From contig DULG01000069.1 of NCBI GenBank assembly GCA_012840485.1, forward strand, positions 1 through 55,320: 55,320 nt of DNA. Reading direction: 5' to 3'. The notes beneath the pieces are model-generated. The model saw only the letters and a list, made by a program, of their open reading frames with translations, had not been told where the DNA came from and did no database searches. Source of the stretch: Clostridia bacterium. GTDB lineage: Bacteria > Bacillota > Thermoanaerobacteria > Thermoanaerobacterales > Thermoanaerobacteraceae. Made by a program: the position numbers and the translations under genes. Below are positions 8,637 to 18,240 of the stretch, in pieces (the first letter of the stretch is position 1; every line of letters begins with the position of its first letter).

Positions 8637-9332
8637 ATGAGTAGAATTTTAATAATCGACGACGAAAAAGATTTAGTTGCTCTTTTAAAAGATTCCCTTG
8701 AAAATAAAGGTCACATTGTATCTGTTGCGTATAATGGTGAAAGCGGTGTTAAAAAAGCCTATGAGCATCCTGACCTTATTATTCTTGATATAATGATGCC
8801 TGAAATTGATGGATATGAAGTATGTAAAAAAATAAGAGATGTAGTTTTTTGTCCTATAATTTTTTTAAGTGCGAAACAATCAGAAGCTGATAGAATAAAG
8901 GGGCTTGCTTTAGGTGGTGATGATTATATAATAAAACCATTTAGTTTAAAAGAGCTACTTGCAAGAATTGATGCTCATCTGAGGCGTGAAAGAAGAGCTA
9001 TTTATCTTAATGAAAAAGAGAAAAGAACTTTATTAACTTTTAAACATCTATCTATTGATTTAAAAGCGAGGCAAGTATATATAAATGGTAAACTTGTTAG
9101 CTTTACGAAAAGAGAATTTGATATAATTGAATTATTATCTTTGCATCCTGGGCAAGTTTTCTCAAAAGAACAGATATATGAAAAAGTATGGGGTTATGAT
9201 GCAGAGGGAGATTCTTCTACGGTTACAGAACATATAAAAAATATCAGAGCAAAGTTAGCAGTGGTGGATCCAAATGTCGAGTATATATCAACAGTATGGG
9301 GAATCGGCTATCGCTGGGAAAAGTTTGTGTAA
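8637..9332 (+). CDS. OmpR-family response regulator of the immunity transporter
   Basis: This 231-residue regulator has a receiver domain (residues 1-115) with acidic Asp8/Asp9, phosphoacceptor Asp51 in LIILDIMMPEIDG, Ser78 and the KPFS lysine, followed by a winged-helix DNA-binding domain (about 130-228; FTKREFDIIELLSLHPGQVF, VTEHIKNIRAKL, WGIGYRWE). ATG at 8637 begins the family's usual N-terminus; the upstream GTG at 8616 would add seven residues and overlaps the GGAGGGA site. It is encoded between transporter and sensor, so it probably induces the operon when a peptide is sensed. Confidence 0.92.
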   Translation: MSRILIIDDEKDLVALLKDSLENKGHIVSVAYNGESGVKKAYEHPDLIILDIMMPEIDGYEVCKKIRDVVFCPIIFLSAKQSEADRIKGLALGGDDYIIKPFSLKELLARIDAHLRRERRAIYLNEKEKRTLLTFKHLSIDLKARQVYINGKLVSFTKREFDIIELLSLHPGQVFSKEQIYEKVWGYDAEGDSSTVTEHIKNIRAKLAVVDPNVEYISTVWGIGYRWEKFV

Positions 9333-9371
9333 GGCAAATATAACAAAAGTTAGTTTGGTGGAGGAATTAAT

Positions 9372-10805
9372 GTGCTTAATCGAAAGTCAATAAAGACCCA
9401 ATTTATTGTAATTTTTACTGCAATAATTCTAACGAGTATAATAGCAACAATTGTCACATACTTTGTTGGTTTTATAATTTTTACAAGTATTGAGTACAAA
9501 AAAATATACCCTGCAAACTATTATGAAAAGAAAATCCCTAATATAGAAAATTATATAAGGAGGAAGGGAGAAAGTCTTTTAAATATTAAAGAAAAATCTA
9601 ACATAGAAAAAATAATTCCTTCTCAGGGTATTACATATCAAATAATAGACCAGGATGGAGATATTTTATATGGAACAGAGTTTCAAAAGTTTATAAATAA
9701 TAAAGAGGATTTATACAAAAAAATAAATACAAACCAAGGATTGAATGGTAGATATGTCCACATAGTACCTATAATTGATAAACACGGGAAAATAGCTGGA
9801 GCGGTTTTACTTTATTACAAGTTGGTTCCTTATTACCAAAGTACAACTATAAAATTGATATTTACGGTGATATTGCTGTCTCCTTTTCTCTATATAATAT
9901 TTTTCACAATTCTTTTTTCAAAAAAGTTCGTTCGTGATATTAAAAAACCAATAGACATGTTAATAGAAGCTTCAGAAAAAATAAAACAAAAAAACCTTGA
10001 TTTTAATATAGATTATAAGGCAAAAAATGAATTCGGCAGTCTGTGTGAAGCTTTTGATGATATGAAAAACGAGCTTAAAAGGTCTTTGATTTCACAGTGG
10101 AAATTGGAGCAGCAAAGGCATGATATGGTAGAAGCACTTGCACATGACCTCAAGACTCCTCTTTCTATAATACAAGGATATACTGAATCTTTATTAGAAA
10201 GTAATTTAAATGACAAAGAAAAGTTAGAAAGGTATTTAAATGTAATAAAAAACAGTACCTTTAGAGCTTTGCAGATGATAAAAGAGATGTTATACACAGC
10301 TGAAATTGAAAGTTATAATTTGAGTTTAGAAGTAGTACCTATAGATATAAATTCTTTTATTCAACAAAAAGTAGAAAGTTATAAAATTATTTCAAAAAGT
10401 AAAAATATAGATTTCAAAGTAAAAATTTTTGATGTAATGCCTGACAAAAAAACTTGCTATTGCGATAAAAATAAGCTTGAAAGAATACTGGATAATATTG
10501 TACTAAATAGCATACGATATACACCTTATAAAGGTGTCATTAACATTAATATAGACATAAGAGAAGAAAAAATTAATTTTACGATTTGTGATACTGGGAA
10601 GGGATTTAGCAATAAAGATTTAGCAAATCTCTTTAACAAATTTTACAAAGGAGATGAAGCACGTTCTACAAAAGAAGGGCATATAGGATTGGGACTTTAT
10701 ACTGCTAAAAAATTAGTAGAACTTCATGGTGGAACAATAAAAGCCTATAATTTTGAAAAAGGTGGAGCATGTATAAGTTTTAATATTAGAAATTATTTTA
10801 AATAA
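9372..10805 (+). CDS. Membrane sensor histidine kinase of the immunity system
   Basis: This 477-residue kinase has two membrane segments (about 13-36 and 160-182) framing an extracellular loop of about 120 residues. It is followed by a HAMP-like linker (residues 185-237), an H-box ALAHDLKTPLSIIQGY near residue 258, an N-box (NIVLNSIRYTP), G1 DTGKGF and G2 GHIGLGLYTAKKLVE. GTG at 9372 follows GGAGGAA by five bases. The size of the external loop suits direct sensing of a ligand rather than intramembrane sensing (BceS type has almost no loop). It is the partner of the regulator 8637-9332. Confidence 0.92.
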   Translation: MLNRKSIKTQFIVIFTAIILTSIIATIVTYFVGFIIFTSIEYKKIYPANYYEKKIPNIENYIRRKGESLLNIKEKSNIEKIIPSQGITYQIIDQDGDILYGTEFQKFINNKEDLYKKINTNQGLNGRYVHIVPIIDKHGKIAGAVLLYYKLVPYYQSTTIKLIFTVILLSPFLYIIFFTILFSKKFVRDIKKPIDMLIEASEKIKQKNLDFNIDYKAKNEFGSLCEAFDDMKNELKRSLISQWKLEQQRHDMVEALAHDLKTPLSIIQGYTESLLESNLNDKEKLERYLNVIKNSTFRALQMIKEMLYTAEIESYNLSLEVVPIDINSFIQQKVESYKIISKSKNIDFKVKIFDVMPDKKTCYCDKNKLERILDNIVLNSIRYTPYKGVININIDIREEKINFTICDTGKGFSNKDLANLFNKFYKGDEARSTKEGHIGLGLYTAKKLVELHGGTIKAYNFEKGGACISFNIRNYFK

Positions 10806-10884
10806 TAATCTTGCCTCTTCACTTTATCAGTTCAATTTGATAAAATATGTACTATACATAAAAAAGCTATAAGGGGGATGCATT

Positions 10885-12447
10885 GTGAAGAGTATACGGA
10901 TATACGACACAACATTAAGAGATGGAGTTCAGGGACAAGGTATATCTTTTACTGTGGAAGATAAATTAAAGATAGTTAAGGTTCTTGATGAGTTTGGTGT
11001 AACCTATATTGAGGCAGGTAATCCTGGGTCTAATCCTAAAGATATTGAATTTTTTGAAAGAGTTAAAAATATTAAGTTAAAAAATGCTAAATTAATCGCT
11101 TTTGGCAGCACAAGAAGAGCGAATACAACTACCGAAGAGGATGCTAATGTGATTTCCCTTTTAAATGCTGACACAGAGGTAGTAACTATTTTTGGCAAGT
11201 CGTGGGATTTTCAAGTTACAGAAATTTTGAAAACTGCTTTAGAAGAAAACTTAAAAATGATTTATGATACAGTAAAGTTTTTTAAAGACAAAGGTAAGTC
11301 AGTTATATTTGATGCAGAGCATTTTTTTGATGGCTACAAACAAAGTCCAGAGTATGCTTTAAAGACATTAGAAGTAGCATTAGAAGCGGGTGCAGACAGT
11401 GTATGCTTGTGTGATACAAAAGGCGGAGCTTTTCCTATGGAGGTTTATGAAATAACAAAAACTGTTGTGGATAAATTTAATACAGAAGTAGGAATACACT
11501 GTCATAATGATAACGGAATGGCTGTCGCAGATTCTATAATGGCAGTACAAGCAGGGGCAATACAGGTACAAGGTACAATAAACGGTTATGGTGAAAGATG
11601 TGGCAATGCGAATTTATGTACCTTGATACCGAATTTGCAATTACTTATGGGATATAAATGTGTGCCTGATGAAAATCTGAAACAATTGACTCATTTAGCC
11701 AGATTTGTAAGTGAAATTGCAAATGTCACTTACGATGAAAGGGCGCCTTATGTTGGGAAAAATGCTTTTTCCCACAAAGCGGGGATGCATGCTGATGCTG
11801 TAAATAAAAATACTTATTCTTATGAACTGATTGACCCTTCTTTAGTGGGAAATAGCAGAACCTTTTTGATTTCTGAAGTTGCCGGAAGAGGAACAGTGCT
11901 AAATGCCATAAATGAAATAGATCCAACTATTACAAAGGATTCTCCTGAAACAAAGTTAATTTTAGATAAATTAAAAGAAATGGAGTATTTAGGGTATCAA
12001 TATGAAAATGCAGGAGGTTCTTTAGAACTTTTGATAAGAAAGGTTCTTGGAAAATATAAACCAGCATTTAATTTAAAAGAGTTTAAAGTTATTGTAAATG
12101 AGCCTTCTGTAAATAGTGTTAATTCTTCAGCACTTATAAAAGTGGAAGTCGATAGTATAGAGGAGATAGCTGCAGCTGAGGGAGATGGGCCAGTACATGC
12201 TCTTGATAATGCTGTAAGAAGAGTACTGGAGAGATTTTACCCACAGATAAAAGAAATGAGGTTGACGGATTATAAAGTGAGGGTTTTGGATTCTAATTCT
12301 GCAACTGCTGCTAAAGTTAGAGTTATAATAGAGTCGACAGACGGAAAAGATTCATGGAGCACAATTGGGGTTTCTACAGATATTATTGAGGCCAGTTGGA
12401 GAGCCCTTGTTGATTCAATAGAGTACAAACTTAACAAAGAAAGTTAA
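10885..12447 (+). CDS. cimA: (R)-citramalate synthase
   Basis: This 520-residue enzyme of the isopropylmalate synthase superfamily condenses pyruvate with acetyl-CoA to give citramalate, the first step of threonine-independent isoleucine synthesis. The catalytic barrel opens with IRIYDTTLRDGVQGQGISFT, carries the metal-binding GIHCHNDNGMAVAD and GTINGYGERCGNA blocks, and continues into a C-terminal LeuA-type regulatory domain (from about residue 395). The TTLRDG block with GQGISFT rather than the leucine-type sequence, and the length, fit the CimA group rather than LeuA or homocitrate synthase. GTG at 10885 has a GGGGG site. It is monocistronic, with a terminator behind. Confidence 0.9.
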   Translation: MKSIRIYDTTLRDGVQGQGISFTVEDKLKIVKVLDEFGVTYIEAGNPGSNPKDIEFFERVKNIKLKNAKLIAFGSTRRANTTTEEDANVISLLNADTEVVTIFGKSWDFQVTEILKTALEENLKMIYDTVKFFKDKGKSVIFDAEHFFDGYKQSPEYALKTLEVALEAGADSVCLCDTKGGAFPMEVYEITKTVVDKFNTEVGIHCHNDNGMAVADSIMAVQAGAIQVQGTINGYGERCGNANLCTLIPNLQLLMGYKCVPDENLKQLTHLARFVSEIANVTYDERAPYVGKNAFSHKAGMHADAVNKNTYSYELIDPSLVGNSRTFLISEVAGRGTVLNAINEIDPTITKDSPETKLILDKLKEMEYLGYQYENAGGSLELLIRKVLGKYKPAFNLKEFKVIVNEPSVNSVNSSALIKVEVDSIEEIAAAEGDGPVHALDNAVRRVLERFYPQIKEMRLTDYKVRVLDSNSATAAKVRVIIESTDGKDSWSTIGVSTDIIEASWRALVDSIEYKLNKES

Positions 12448-12457
12448 TTCAAAAGCG

Positions 12458-12522
12458 GAGAAATTGACATGAATTGTCATTGATGTTAAAGTAAAAATGA
12501 ACATGTCAATTTCTCTTTTTTT
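12458..12522 (+). terminator. Terminator after cimA
   Basis: A 14-bp perfect stem (12458-12471 with 12502-12515) with a 30-base loop is followed by seven T. It lies just before the ribosome binding site of the next gene, which must therefore have its own promoter or read-through. Confidence 0.85.
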
Positions 12523-12538
12523 GAAAGGAGAAATTTGA

Positions 12539-13474
12539 ATGATAATAAGTGCAAGCAGGAGAACGGATATTCCGGCTTTTTACAGCGATTGGTTTTTTAA
12601 AAGAATTGAGGAAGGCTATGTTTTGGTGAGGAATCCTTTTAATTTTCATCAAGTCAGTAAAGTTTCTTTAAAGAAAGATGCAGTAGATGGCATTGTGTTT
12701 TGGACAAAAAATCCAGAAAAAATGATACCGAAATTGCATTTGATAGAGGACTATGCTTATTATTTTTTATTTACTTTAAATCCCTATGATAAAAGAATAG
12801 AGAGGAATGTGCCAGAAAAATCACATATAATTGAAGTTTTTAAAAAGCTGTCCTCTAAAATTGGGAAGGATAGGATAATTTGGCGTTATGACCCTATTAT
12901 TTTGACTCCTGAGTTTGATATAGCGTATCATGTAAAAAGCTTTAGAGATATAGCGGCTAAACTTGATGGTTATACTTCAAAGTGTATTATAAGTTTTATA
13001 ACATTATATCCCAAAGTTTATAAAACTTTGAAAAAAATAGGTGCCTATGAGATAGAAAAACGACAAAAGATAGAAATAGTCTCAAAATTTTATGAAATAG
13101 CAAGAAAGTATTCAATTAAACTTGAGGTTTGTGCTGAACAAATAGATTTATCAGGTTATGGAGTAATGCCTGCTAGGTGTGTAGATAAAAGTTTGATAGA
13201 AAAGCTTTTAGGAAAAAAGCTCAATATAGGAAAGGATAAAAATCAGAGGAAGTTTTGTGGATGCGATGAAAGTGTAGATATTGGAGCTTATGATACATGT
13301 CTACATGGTTGTATCTATTGTTATGCAAATAGCAATATAAGCTCTATAAAAAGAAATGTAAGTCAGTATGATGTAAATTCTCATTTGTTGTGCAGTAACT
13401 TGGTAGAAGAAGATGTAGTAAAGGAAAGAGAAGTCAAATCCTCTGTTGGACAAATTTCAATTTTTGATAGGTAG
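12539..13474 (+). CDS. DUF1848 family protein with cysteine-rich C-terminal segment
   Basis: This 311-residue protein begins MIISASRRTDIPAFYSDWF and contains DGIVFWTKNPEKMIP, both typical of DUF1848. Near residues 240-265 lies CGCDESVDIGAYDTCLHGC followed by IYCYAN, giving a C-x-C ... C-x3-C-x2-C pattern that could bind an iron-sulfur cluster, as in radical SAM and photolyase-like (SplB) proteins. The TIM-barrel-like N-terminal part (RRTDIP, WRYDPIILTP) supports an SplB-like relationship. The reaction is unknown. AAAGGAG precedes the ATG. Confidence 0.8.
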   Translation: MIISASRRTDIPAFYSDWFFKRIEEGYVLVRNPFNFHQVSKVSLKKDAVDGIVFWTKNPEKMIPKLHLIEDYAYYFLFTLNPYDKRIERNVPEKSHIIEVFKKLSSKIGKDRIIWRYDPIILTPEFDIAYHVKSFRDIAAKLDGYTSKCIISFITLYPKVYKTLKKIGAYEIEKRQKIEIVSKFYEIARKYSIKLEVCAEQIDLSGYGVMPARCVDKSLIEKLLGKKLNIGKDKNQRKFCGCDESVDIGAYDTCLHGCIYCYANSNISSIKRNVSQYDVNSHLLCSNLVEEDVVKEREVKSSVGQISIFDR

Positions 13475-13560
13475 GATTTGACTATATGGAAAAGTTTTCT
13501 TTAGAGTGATATAATTAAGTTGTACAATTGACAAACATATCATGGGAAGGAGTAGATTAT

Positions 13561-14898
13561 ATGTTTAAATTTCCAGAAAATCTTTATTCGGATGTGCGAA
13601 TAGAAGACGTTTACGAAACAAAAATTGTGTATAAATTAGGGGAAGTTGAAGAAGCAAGGACAAGAAAATATAAAGGAGCTTTTATTAGAGTGTTCGATGG
13701 GCAAAGATGGTATTACAGTTCAACATCAAACATCGCTAACATTCAAAATGAATTAGAGACTTTAGCTTCTTATGCTACTCTTGATGAAAAGATAATGGAA
13801 AATCCTATTGTAAAAAAATTTCAAGTTCACAAAGAAAAACTAATTAAATTTGAAAAAGACAGTGTAGAAAAAATTGAAGAAGATGAAAAACATGAGTTAT
13901 TAAAAAATTTTTTTCCTATTTTAAAAGAGAGCAAATTTATGACGAATTGGACAGCTACATATGTAGATAGAAAAGTTGTAAAAAGTTTCTATTCTAGTAA
14001 GGGTTCTGAAATTGTTTTTGACACGCAAACAGCCGGTTTTTCTATTTACCTATATTTTTCTCATGGTGAAAAGAAGTTTAGTGAAGGTTTTCAAAAAGCC
14101 TACAACAGTTTTTATAAATTACATGGGAAAGAAGAAGAATTAAAATCTTTTATCAAAAAGTGTGAAGAATTTCTTTTAAATTCTAAACCTATAGAAGCAG
14201 GGCAATACACAGTTATACTGTCTCCTTTGGCGGCAGGGATATTTGCTCATGAAAGCTTTGGACATAAAAGTGAATCTGATTTTATGTTAGGCAATGAAGC
14301 CATGAAAAAGGAGTGGACTGTTGGGAAAAAAGTAGGGTCTGACATACTTTCCATAGTGGATGACGGAAATATAGAAGGGACAGGATACACTCCTTTTGAC
14401 GATGAAGGGACAAAAGCTGAAAAGACTTATCTCATCAAGAAGGGGATATTAAGTGGAAGGCTTCATAATGCTACGACAGCTTATCATTTAAATGAAGATT
14501 TGACTGGTAATGCAAGGGCAGTAAATTTTGAGTTTGAACCAATAGTGAGAATGACTACTACTTTTATAGAAGCAGGAAGTAAGACAAAAGAAGAGCTATT
14601 TTCAGAAGTGGAAGATGGTGTATATATAGAAGGAGTCAAACATGGTTCAGGAATGTCTACTTTTACAATTGCCCCTTCGGTTGCTTACAGAATCCGAGAT
14701 GGCAAAATAGCAGAACCAGTTAACATATCAGTGGTGACAGGAAATGTAATGGAGACTCTAAAGGAAATTGATGGGCTATCTAATGAAGTGGAATTGCTTT
14801 CTTCTGTCTTAGGAGGATGCGGCAAAATGGAACAATGGCCTCTTCCTGTAGGTTTCGGTGGCCCTTATGTCAGGGTAAAAAAACTCAATGTTTATTAG
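13561..14898 (+). CDS. tldD: TldD-like metalloprotease subunit
   Basis: This 445-residue protein of the TldD/PmbA family has the zinc-site motif HESFGH (His230, Glu231, His235), the HEXXXH form characteristic of TldD rather than TldE, plus the glycine-rich end PLPVGFGGPYVRVKKL. The partner subunit follows after 13 bp. TldD/TldE heterodimers degrade unfolded or leader peptides and mature ribosomally made peptides such as microcins. ATG at 13561 is chosen because GGGAAGGAG lies nine bases upstream; the TTG at 13528 has no such site. An operon with the next gene is certain from the spacing. Confidence 0.88.
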   Translation: MFKFPENLYSDVRIEDVYETKIVYKLGEVEEARTRKYKGAFIRVFDGQRWYYSSTSNIANIQNELETLASYATLDEKIMENPIVKKFQVHKEKLIKFEKDSVEKIEEDEKHELLKNFFPILKESKFMTNWTATYVDRKVVKSFYSSKGSEIVFDTQTAGFSIYLYFSHGEKKFSEGFQKAYNSFYKLHGKEEELKSFIKKCEEFLLNSKPIEAGQYTVILSPLAAGIFAHESFGHKSESDFMLGNEAMKKEWTVGKKVGSDILSIVDDGNIEGTGYTPFDDEGTKAEKTYLIKKGILSGRLHNATTAYHLNEDLTGNARAVNFEFEPIVRMTTTFIEAGSKTKEELFSEVEDGVYIEGVKHGSGMSTFTIAPSVAYRIRDGKIAEPVNISVVTGNVMETLKEIDGLSNEVELLSSVLGGCGKMEQWPLPVGFGGPYVRVKKLNVY

Positions 14899-14911
14899 AG
14901 GAGGATAGAAA

Positions 14912-16144
14912 ATGGTGAAGGAAAAATACATAAACAAAGTTCGAGAAATATCAATTAATGTTGTTAAGACGCAAGTTGAGTCTATAAGGCGTAAAGATAT
15001 TGAAAAAACAGGATTAAGAATATATAAGGACGGATACATAGGTTGTAGTGGTGCTATAGGAAAATACGATGAAGCAGAGTTAGAGAAAAAAGCAATGGGA
15101 AGTTTAAAGAATAAAATATCTTATGCCTATGAGCCAGAGGGCAATCTTACGATAAAAGAAGATTTTTCACAGAAGATAATTAAAGAGGAAGAATTGTTAA
15201 ATGAATTTGAAGAGTTGTTAAGTATTTTGAGAAAAGAGCAACCTAACTTCGATTTTTACAACAAACTAAACCTTTTAGAGCAAGAGGCTAGGCTTTTTAA
15301 TAATAAAGGGCTGGATTTATATTACAAGGACAAGTACATAAGCTTAGAACTTATATTCAAAGAAAAAAGCTCAATTCACATTATGGACGGTCTTGTTGGA
15401 TTTATGGGGAGAAAATATGATAAAGACTTGGTGTTGAGAGATATTAACAGGGTATGCAATGCCTTTTTAAATAAAGTAGAACTTCCAAACAAGAAAAGAA
15501 TGCCTGTAGTTTTTGATTCCTATGAAAGACTGCCTTTTATGAAGCTCCTTCAAGAGTTGAATGGGAATAATTTTGGTAGCAATAGTTCTTTGTTAAGTGA
15601 TAAAATGGGCAAAAAAGTCTTTAATGATAACTTTACTCTTTATCAAACCAATAATCCAGAATATTGGCCCTTGCCCTTTTTTGATGCAGAAGGGGTTGTA
15701 AATAAAAATTACAGGTATGACCTTATTGAAAAAGGAATAATTGTGTCTCCATATACAGATAAGAGAACGGCTCATAAATATAATCTTCCTCTAACTGGAA
15801 GTGCTAAAGCCGAATATGATGGTGTTCCAACTCTAGGAGAACCAATGTTACAAATTGAGGAATCTAAAAAGACTGCTAAAGAACTATTAGGGGGCGAAAT
15901 GGGGATTTATGTAGCAATAGCTTTTGGAGGTGATTTTACACCAGAAGGGAAATTTAGTACTCCTGTCCAGTTGGCTTTCTTGTTTGATGGAGAAAATTTT
16001 ATAGGTAAATTGCCAGAGCTTAATATATCTTCAAATTTGTTTGATATGTTTGGAAATTCTTTTATAGGTGTAAGTAAGGATTTTGTTAGTCCGCTTTCTA
16101 AAAGCAGATATTTAATAATAGAAATGGAAGTTTCCAAACTATGA
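14912..16144 (+). CDS. TldE/PmbA-like metalloprotease partner subunit
   Basis: This 410-residue protein follows the tldD-like gene and has no HEXXXH motif, as expected for the non-catalytic PmbA/TldE partner. The middle region LPFFDAEGVVNKNYRYDLIE and the C-terminal GDFTPEGKFSTPVQLAFLFD align with the family pattern, in which a glycine-rich segment closes the barrel. The start is ATG at 14912 after GAGGAGG. It is shorter than enterobacterial PmbA (about 450) at the N-terminus. The pair probably forms one cytoplasmic protease. Confidence 0.85.
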   Translation: MVKEKYINKVREISINVVKTQVESIRRKDIEKTGLRIYKDGYIGCSGAIGKYDEAELEKKAMGSLKNKISYAYEPEGNLTIKEDFSQKIIKEEELLNEFEELLSILRKEQPNFDFYNKLNLLEQEARLFNNKGLDLYYKDKYISLELIFKEKSSIHIMDGLVGFMGRKYDKDLVLRDINRVCNAFLNKVELPNKKRMPVVFDSYERLPFMKLLQELNGNNFGSNSSLLSDKMGKKVFNDNFTLYQTNNPEYWPLPFFDAEGVVNKNYRYDLIEKGIIVSPYTDKRTAHKYNLPLTGSAKAEYDGVPTLGEPMLQIEESKKTAKELLGGEMGIYVAIAFGGDFTPEGKFSTPVQLAFLFDGENFIGKLPELNISSNLFDMFGNSFIGVSKDFVSPLSKSRYLIIEMEVSKL

Positions 16145-16200
16145 GAAAAATCTTCTCAGTGGCAGTATAATTAAACCATGAAATATTTGGAGGTGTTATT

Positions 16201-16980
16201 ATGCAAAAGGCTGTTGAAATTACATATAACGGCAAAACTTTAAGAGGAATGATGCATTTGCCTGATGATGTTAATGGAAAAGTTCCAATGGTTGTAATGT
16301 TTCACGGTTTTACAGGCAATAAAGTAGAGTCTCACTTTATTTTTGTGAAGATGTCAAAAGCTTTAGAAAAAGTAGGTATTGGGAGTGCAAGGTTTGACTT
16401 TTATGGTTCTGGAGAAAGTGATGGGGACTTTAGTGAAATGACATTTAGCAGTGAATTGGAAGATGCAAGACAAATTTTAAAGTTTGTGAAAGAGCAACCT
16501 ACGACTGACCCTGAGAGAATAGGACTACTTGGCTTGAGTATGGGAGGAGCTATTGCAGGGATTGTAGCAAAAGAATATAAAGATGAAATAAAGGCGTTGG
16601 TGCTATGGGCTCCAGCTTTTAATATGCCTGAGCTTATAATGAACGAAAGTGTAAAGCAATACGGAGTTATTATGGAACAATTGGGCTTTGTAGACATAGG
16701 AGGACATAAACTGAGTAAAGATTTTGTTGAGGATATTTCAAAATTAAATATATTTGAGCTGTCAAAAGGATACGATAAAAAAGTGCTTATAGTTCATGGG
16801 ACAAATGATGAAGCGGTTGAATATAAAGTTTCTGATAGAATCTTAAAAGAGGTTTATGGGGATAACGCTACAAGAGTGACAATCGAAAATGCAGACCATA
16901 CTTTTAAGAGTTTAGAATGGGAGAAAAAGGCGATTGAGGAGTCAGTAGAGTTTTTCAAAAAGGAATTGTTAAAGGGATAG
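16201..16980 (+). CDS. Alpha/beta hydrolase, cinnamoyl/feruloyl esterase-like
   Basis: This 259-residue serine hydrolase has the nucleophile elbow GLSMGG (Ser113), Asp203 in HGTNDEAV and His233 in NADHTF forming the triad. The MVVMFHGFTGNK oxyanion segment at about residues 30-41 and the absence of a signal peptide match the intracellular feruloyl/cinnamoyl esterase group. Related enzymes release hydroxycinnamates from plant-wall fragments, although the group also contains general carboxylesterases and acyl-peptide hydrolases. GGAGG precedes ATG 16201. A terminator hairpin overlaps its stop codon. Confidence 0.85.
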   Translation: MQKAVEITYNGKTLRGMMHLPDDVNGKVPMVVMFHGFTGNKVESHFIFVKMSKALEKVGIGSARFDFYGSGESDGDFSEMTFSSELEDARQILKFVKEQPTTDPERIGLLGLSMGGAIAGIVAKEYKDEIKALVLWAPAFNMPELIMNESVKQYGVIMEQLGFVDIGGHKLSKDFVEDISKLNIFELSKGYDKKVLIVHGTNDEAVEYKVSDRILKEVYGDNATRVTIENADHTFKSLEWEKKAIEESVEFFKKELLKG

Positions 16981-17003
16981 CTCCATCGCTATCCCTTATT
17001 TTT
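16972..17003. terminator. Bidirectional terminator between esterase gene and pepT
   Basis: AAGGGATAGC (16972-16981) pairs perfectly with GCTATCCCTT (16988-16997); ATTTTTC follows. It contains the stop codon of the esterase gene and overlaps the end of pepT, so it can serve both converging genes. Confidence 0.8.
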
Positions 17004-18222
17004 CTGCGTAAAGCTCAATTATTTTTATTATAACTTTGACTGCTTTTTCCATTGCATATGTCGGTATAAATTCATATTTACCGTGAAAATTATGCCCTCC
17101 TGTGAATAAATTAGGTGTTGGAAGCCCCATATAGCTTAATCTTGCTCCATCAGTGCCTCCTCTTATAGGCACTATTTTAGGTTCCACTCCTACTAATTTC
17201 ATTGCTTCTAATGCTGTATCGACTATGTGCATATGCTTTTCAATTATTTCTCTCATATTGTAATACTGGTCTTTAAGTTCAAGCTCTAGTGTGCCTTCAC
17301 CATATTTTTTATTTAATGTTTCTACAATGCTTTTTAGGTATTCTTTTTTATCTAAAAAAGTTTGTTTATTAAAATCTCTGATAATATAATACATTTTAGT
17401 TTGTTCTACATTGCCTTCAAAATTGTTCAAATGATAAAAACCTTCATATCCTTCAGTATGGGCAGGAGTTTCATGTTCAGGTAACATATTTTGGAGTTCT
17501 ATTCCAATCAAAATGGAGTTTTTCATCTTGCCTTTTGCTGTTCCAGGATGCACATTTCTGCCATTAATTTTGATTTTAGCACTGGCAGCATTGAAATTTT
17601 CGTATTCTATTTCTCCAATTCCACCGCCATCTACAGTATAAGCAAAATCACAATTAAATTTTTTTACATCAAATTTGTCTACACCCCTACCAATTTCTTC
17701 ATCAGGTGTGAAGGCTACTTTTATATTGCCATGCTTTATTTCAGGATGATTTATTAAATATTCCATAGCTGTTATTATTTCTGCAATTCCTGCTTTATCA
17801 TCAGCTCCCAAAAGAGTTGTTCCGTCTGTGGTGATTAAAGTTTTTCCTATGTAATTTTTAAGCTCTGGAAATTCATTAGGAGATAATACTATGTTTTTTT
17901 CTTTGTTTAAGATTATATCTTTGCCATCATAATTTTCTATTATCTGAGGCTTTACGTCTTTGCCGCACATGTCAGGACTTGTGTCCATATGAGCTATAAA
18001 TCCTATTGTAGGGAGTTTTTTGTCAGTATTTGAAGGAAGTAAAGCCGTAACATAACCGTTTTCATCTACATTTACCTCTTTAAGGCCTATTTCTTCAAGC
18101 TCATTTGCTAATTCTTTTGCAAATATTACTTGTCCCTCAGTGCTGGGATAAGTTGTTGAGTTTTCATCCGATGTTGTATGATATTTTACATATTTTAAAA
18201 ATCTCTCCACTACTTTTGACAT
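16996..18222 (-). CDS. pepT: Tripeptide aminopeptidase (peptidase T)
   Basis: This 408-residue M20-family zinc peptidase releases N-terminal residues from tripeptides. The metal ligands are visible: [27 protein letters not shown] and the C-terminal [11 protein letters not shown]. The start at 18222 is preferred because an AGAGGG lies seven bases before it; an ATG at 18240 is upstream of that site. It follows the nitroreductase gene by 18 bp and is probably co-transcribed with it. It is cytoplasmic, with no signal peptide. Confidence 0.93.
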   Translation of the reverse strand: MSKVVERFLKYVKYHTTSDENSTTYPSTEGQVIFAKELANELEEIGLKEVNVDENGYVTALLPSNTDKKLPTIGFIAHMDTSPDMCGKDVKPQIIENYDGKDIILNKEKNIVLSPNEFPELKNYIGKTLITTDGTTLLGADDKAGIAEIITAMEYLINHPEIKHGNIKVAFTPDEEIGRGVDKFDVKKFNCDFAYTVDGGGIGEIEYENFNAASAKIKINGRNVHPGTAKGKMKNSILIGIELQNMLPEHETPAHTEGYEGFYHLNNFEGNVEQTKMYYIIRDFNKQTFLDKKEYLKSIVETLNKKYGEGTLELELKDQYYNMREIIEKHMHIVDTALEAMKLVGVEPKIVPIRGGTDGARLSYMGLPTPNLFTGGHNFHGKYEFIPTYAMEKAVKVIIKIIELYAEK

Positions 18223-18240
18223 ATTATAACCCTCTTTCAT

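Noticed and set aside
10806-10884. Possible T-box or attenuator before cimA
   Set aside because: The 79-bp spacer is too short and lacks the T-box consensus and a terminator; only a small TTTATCA/TGATAAA repeat is present.
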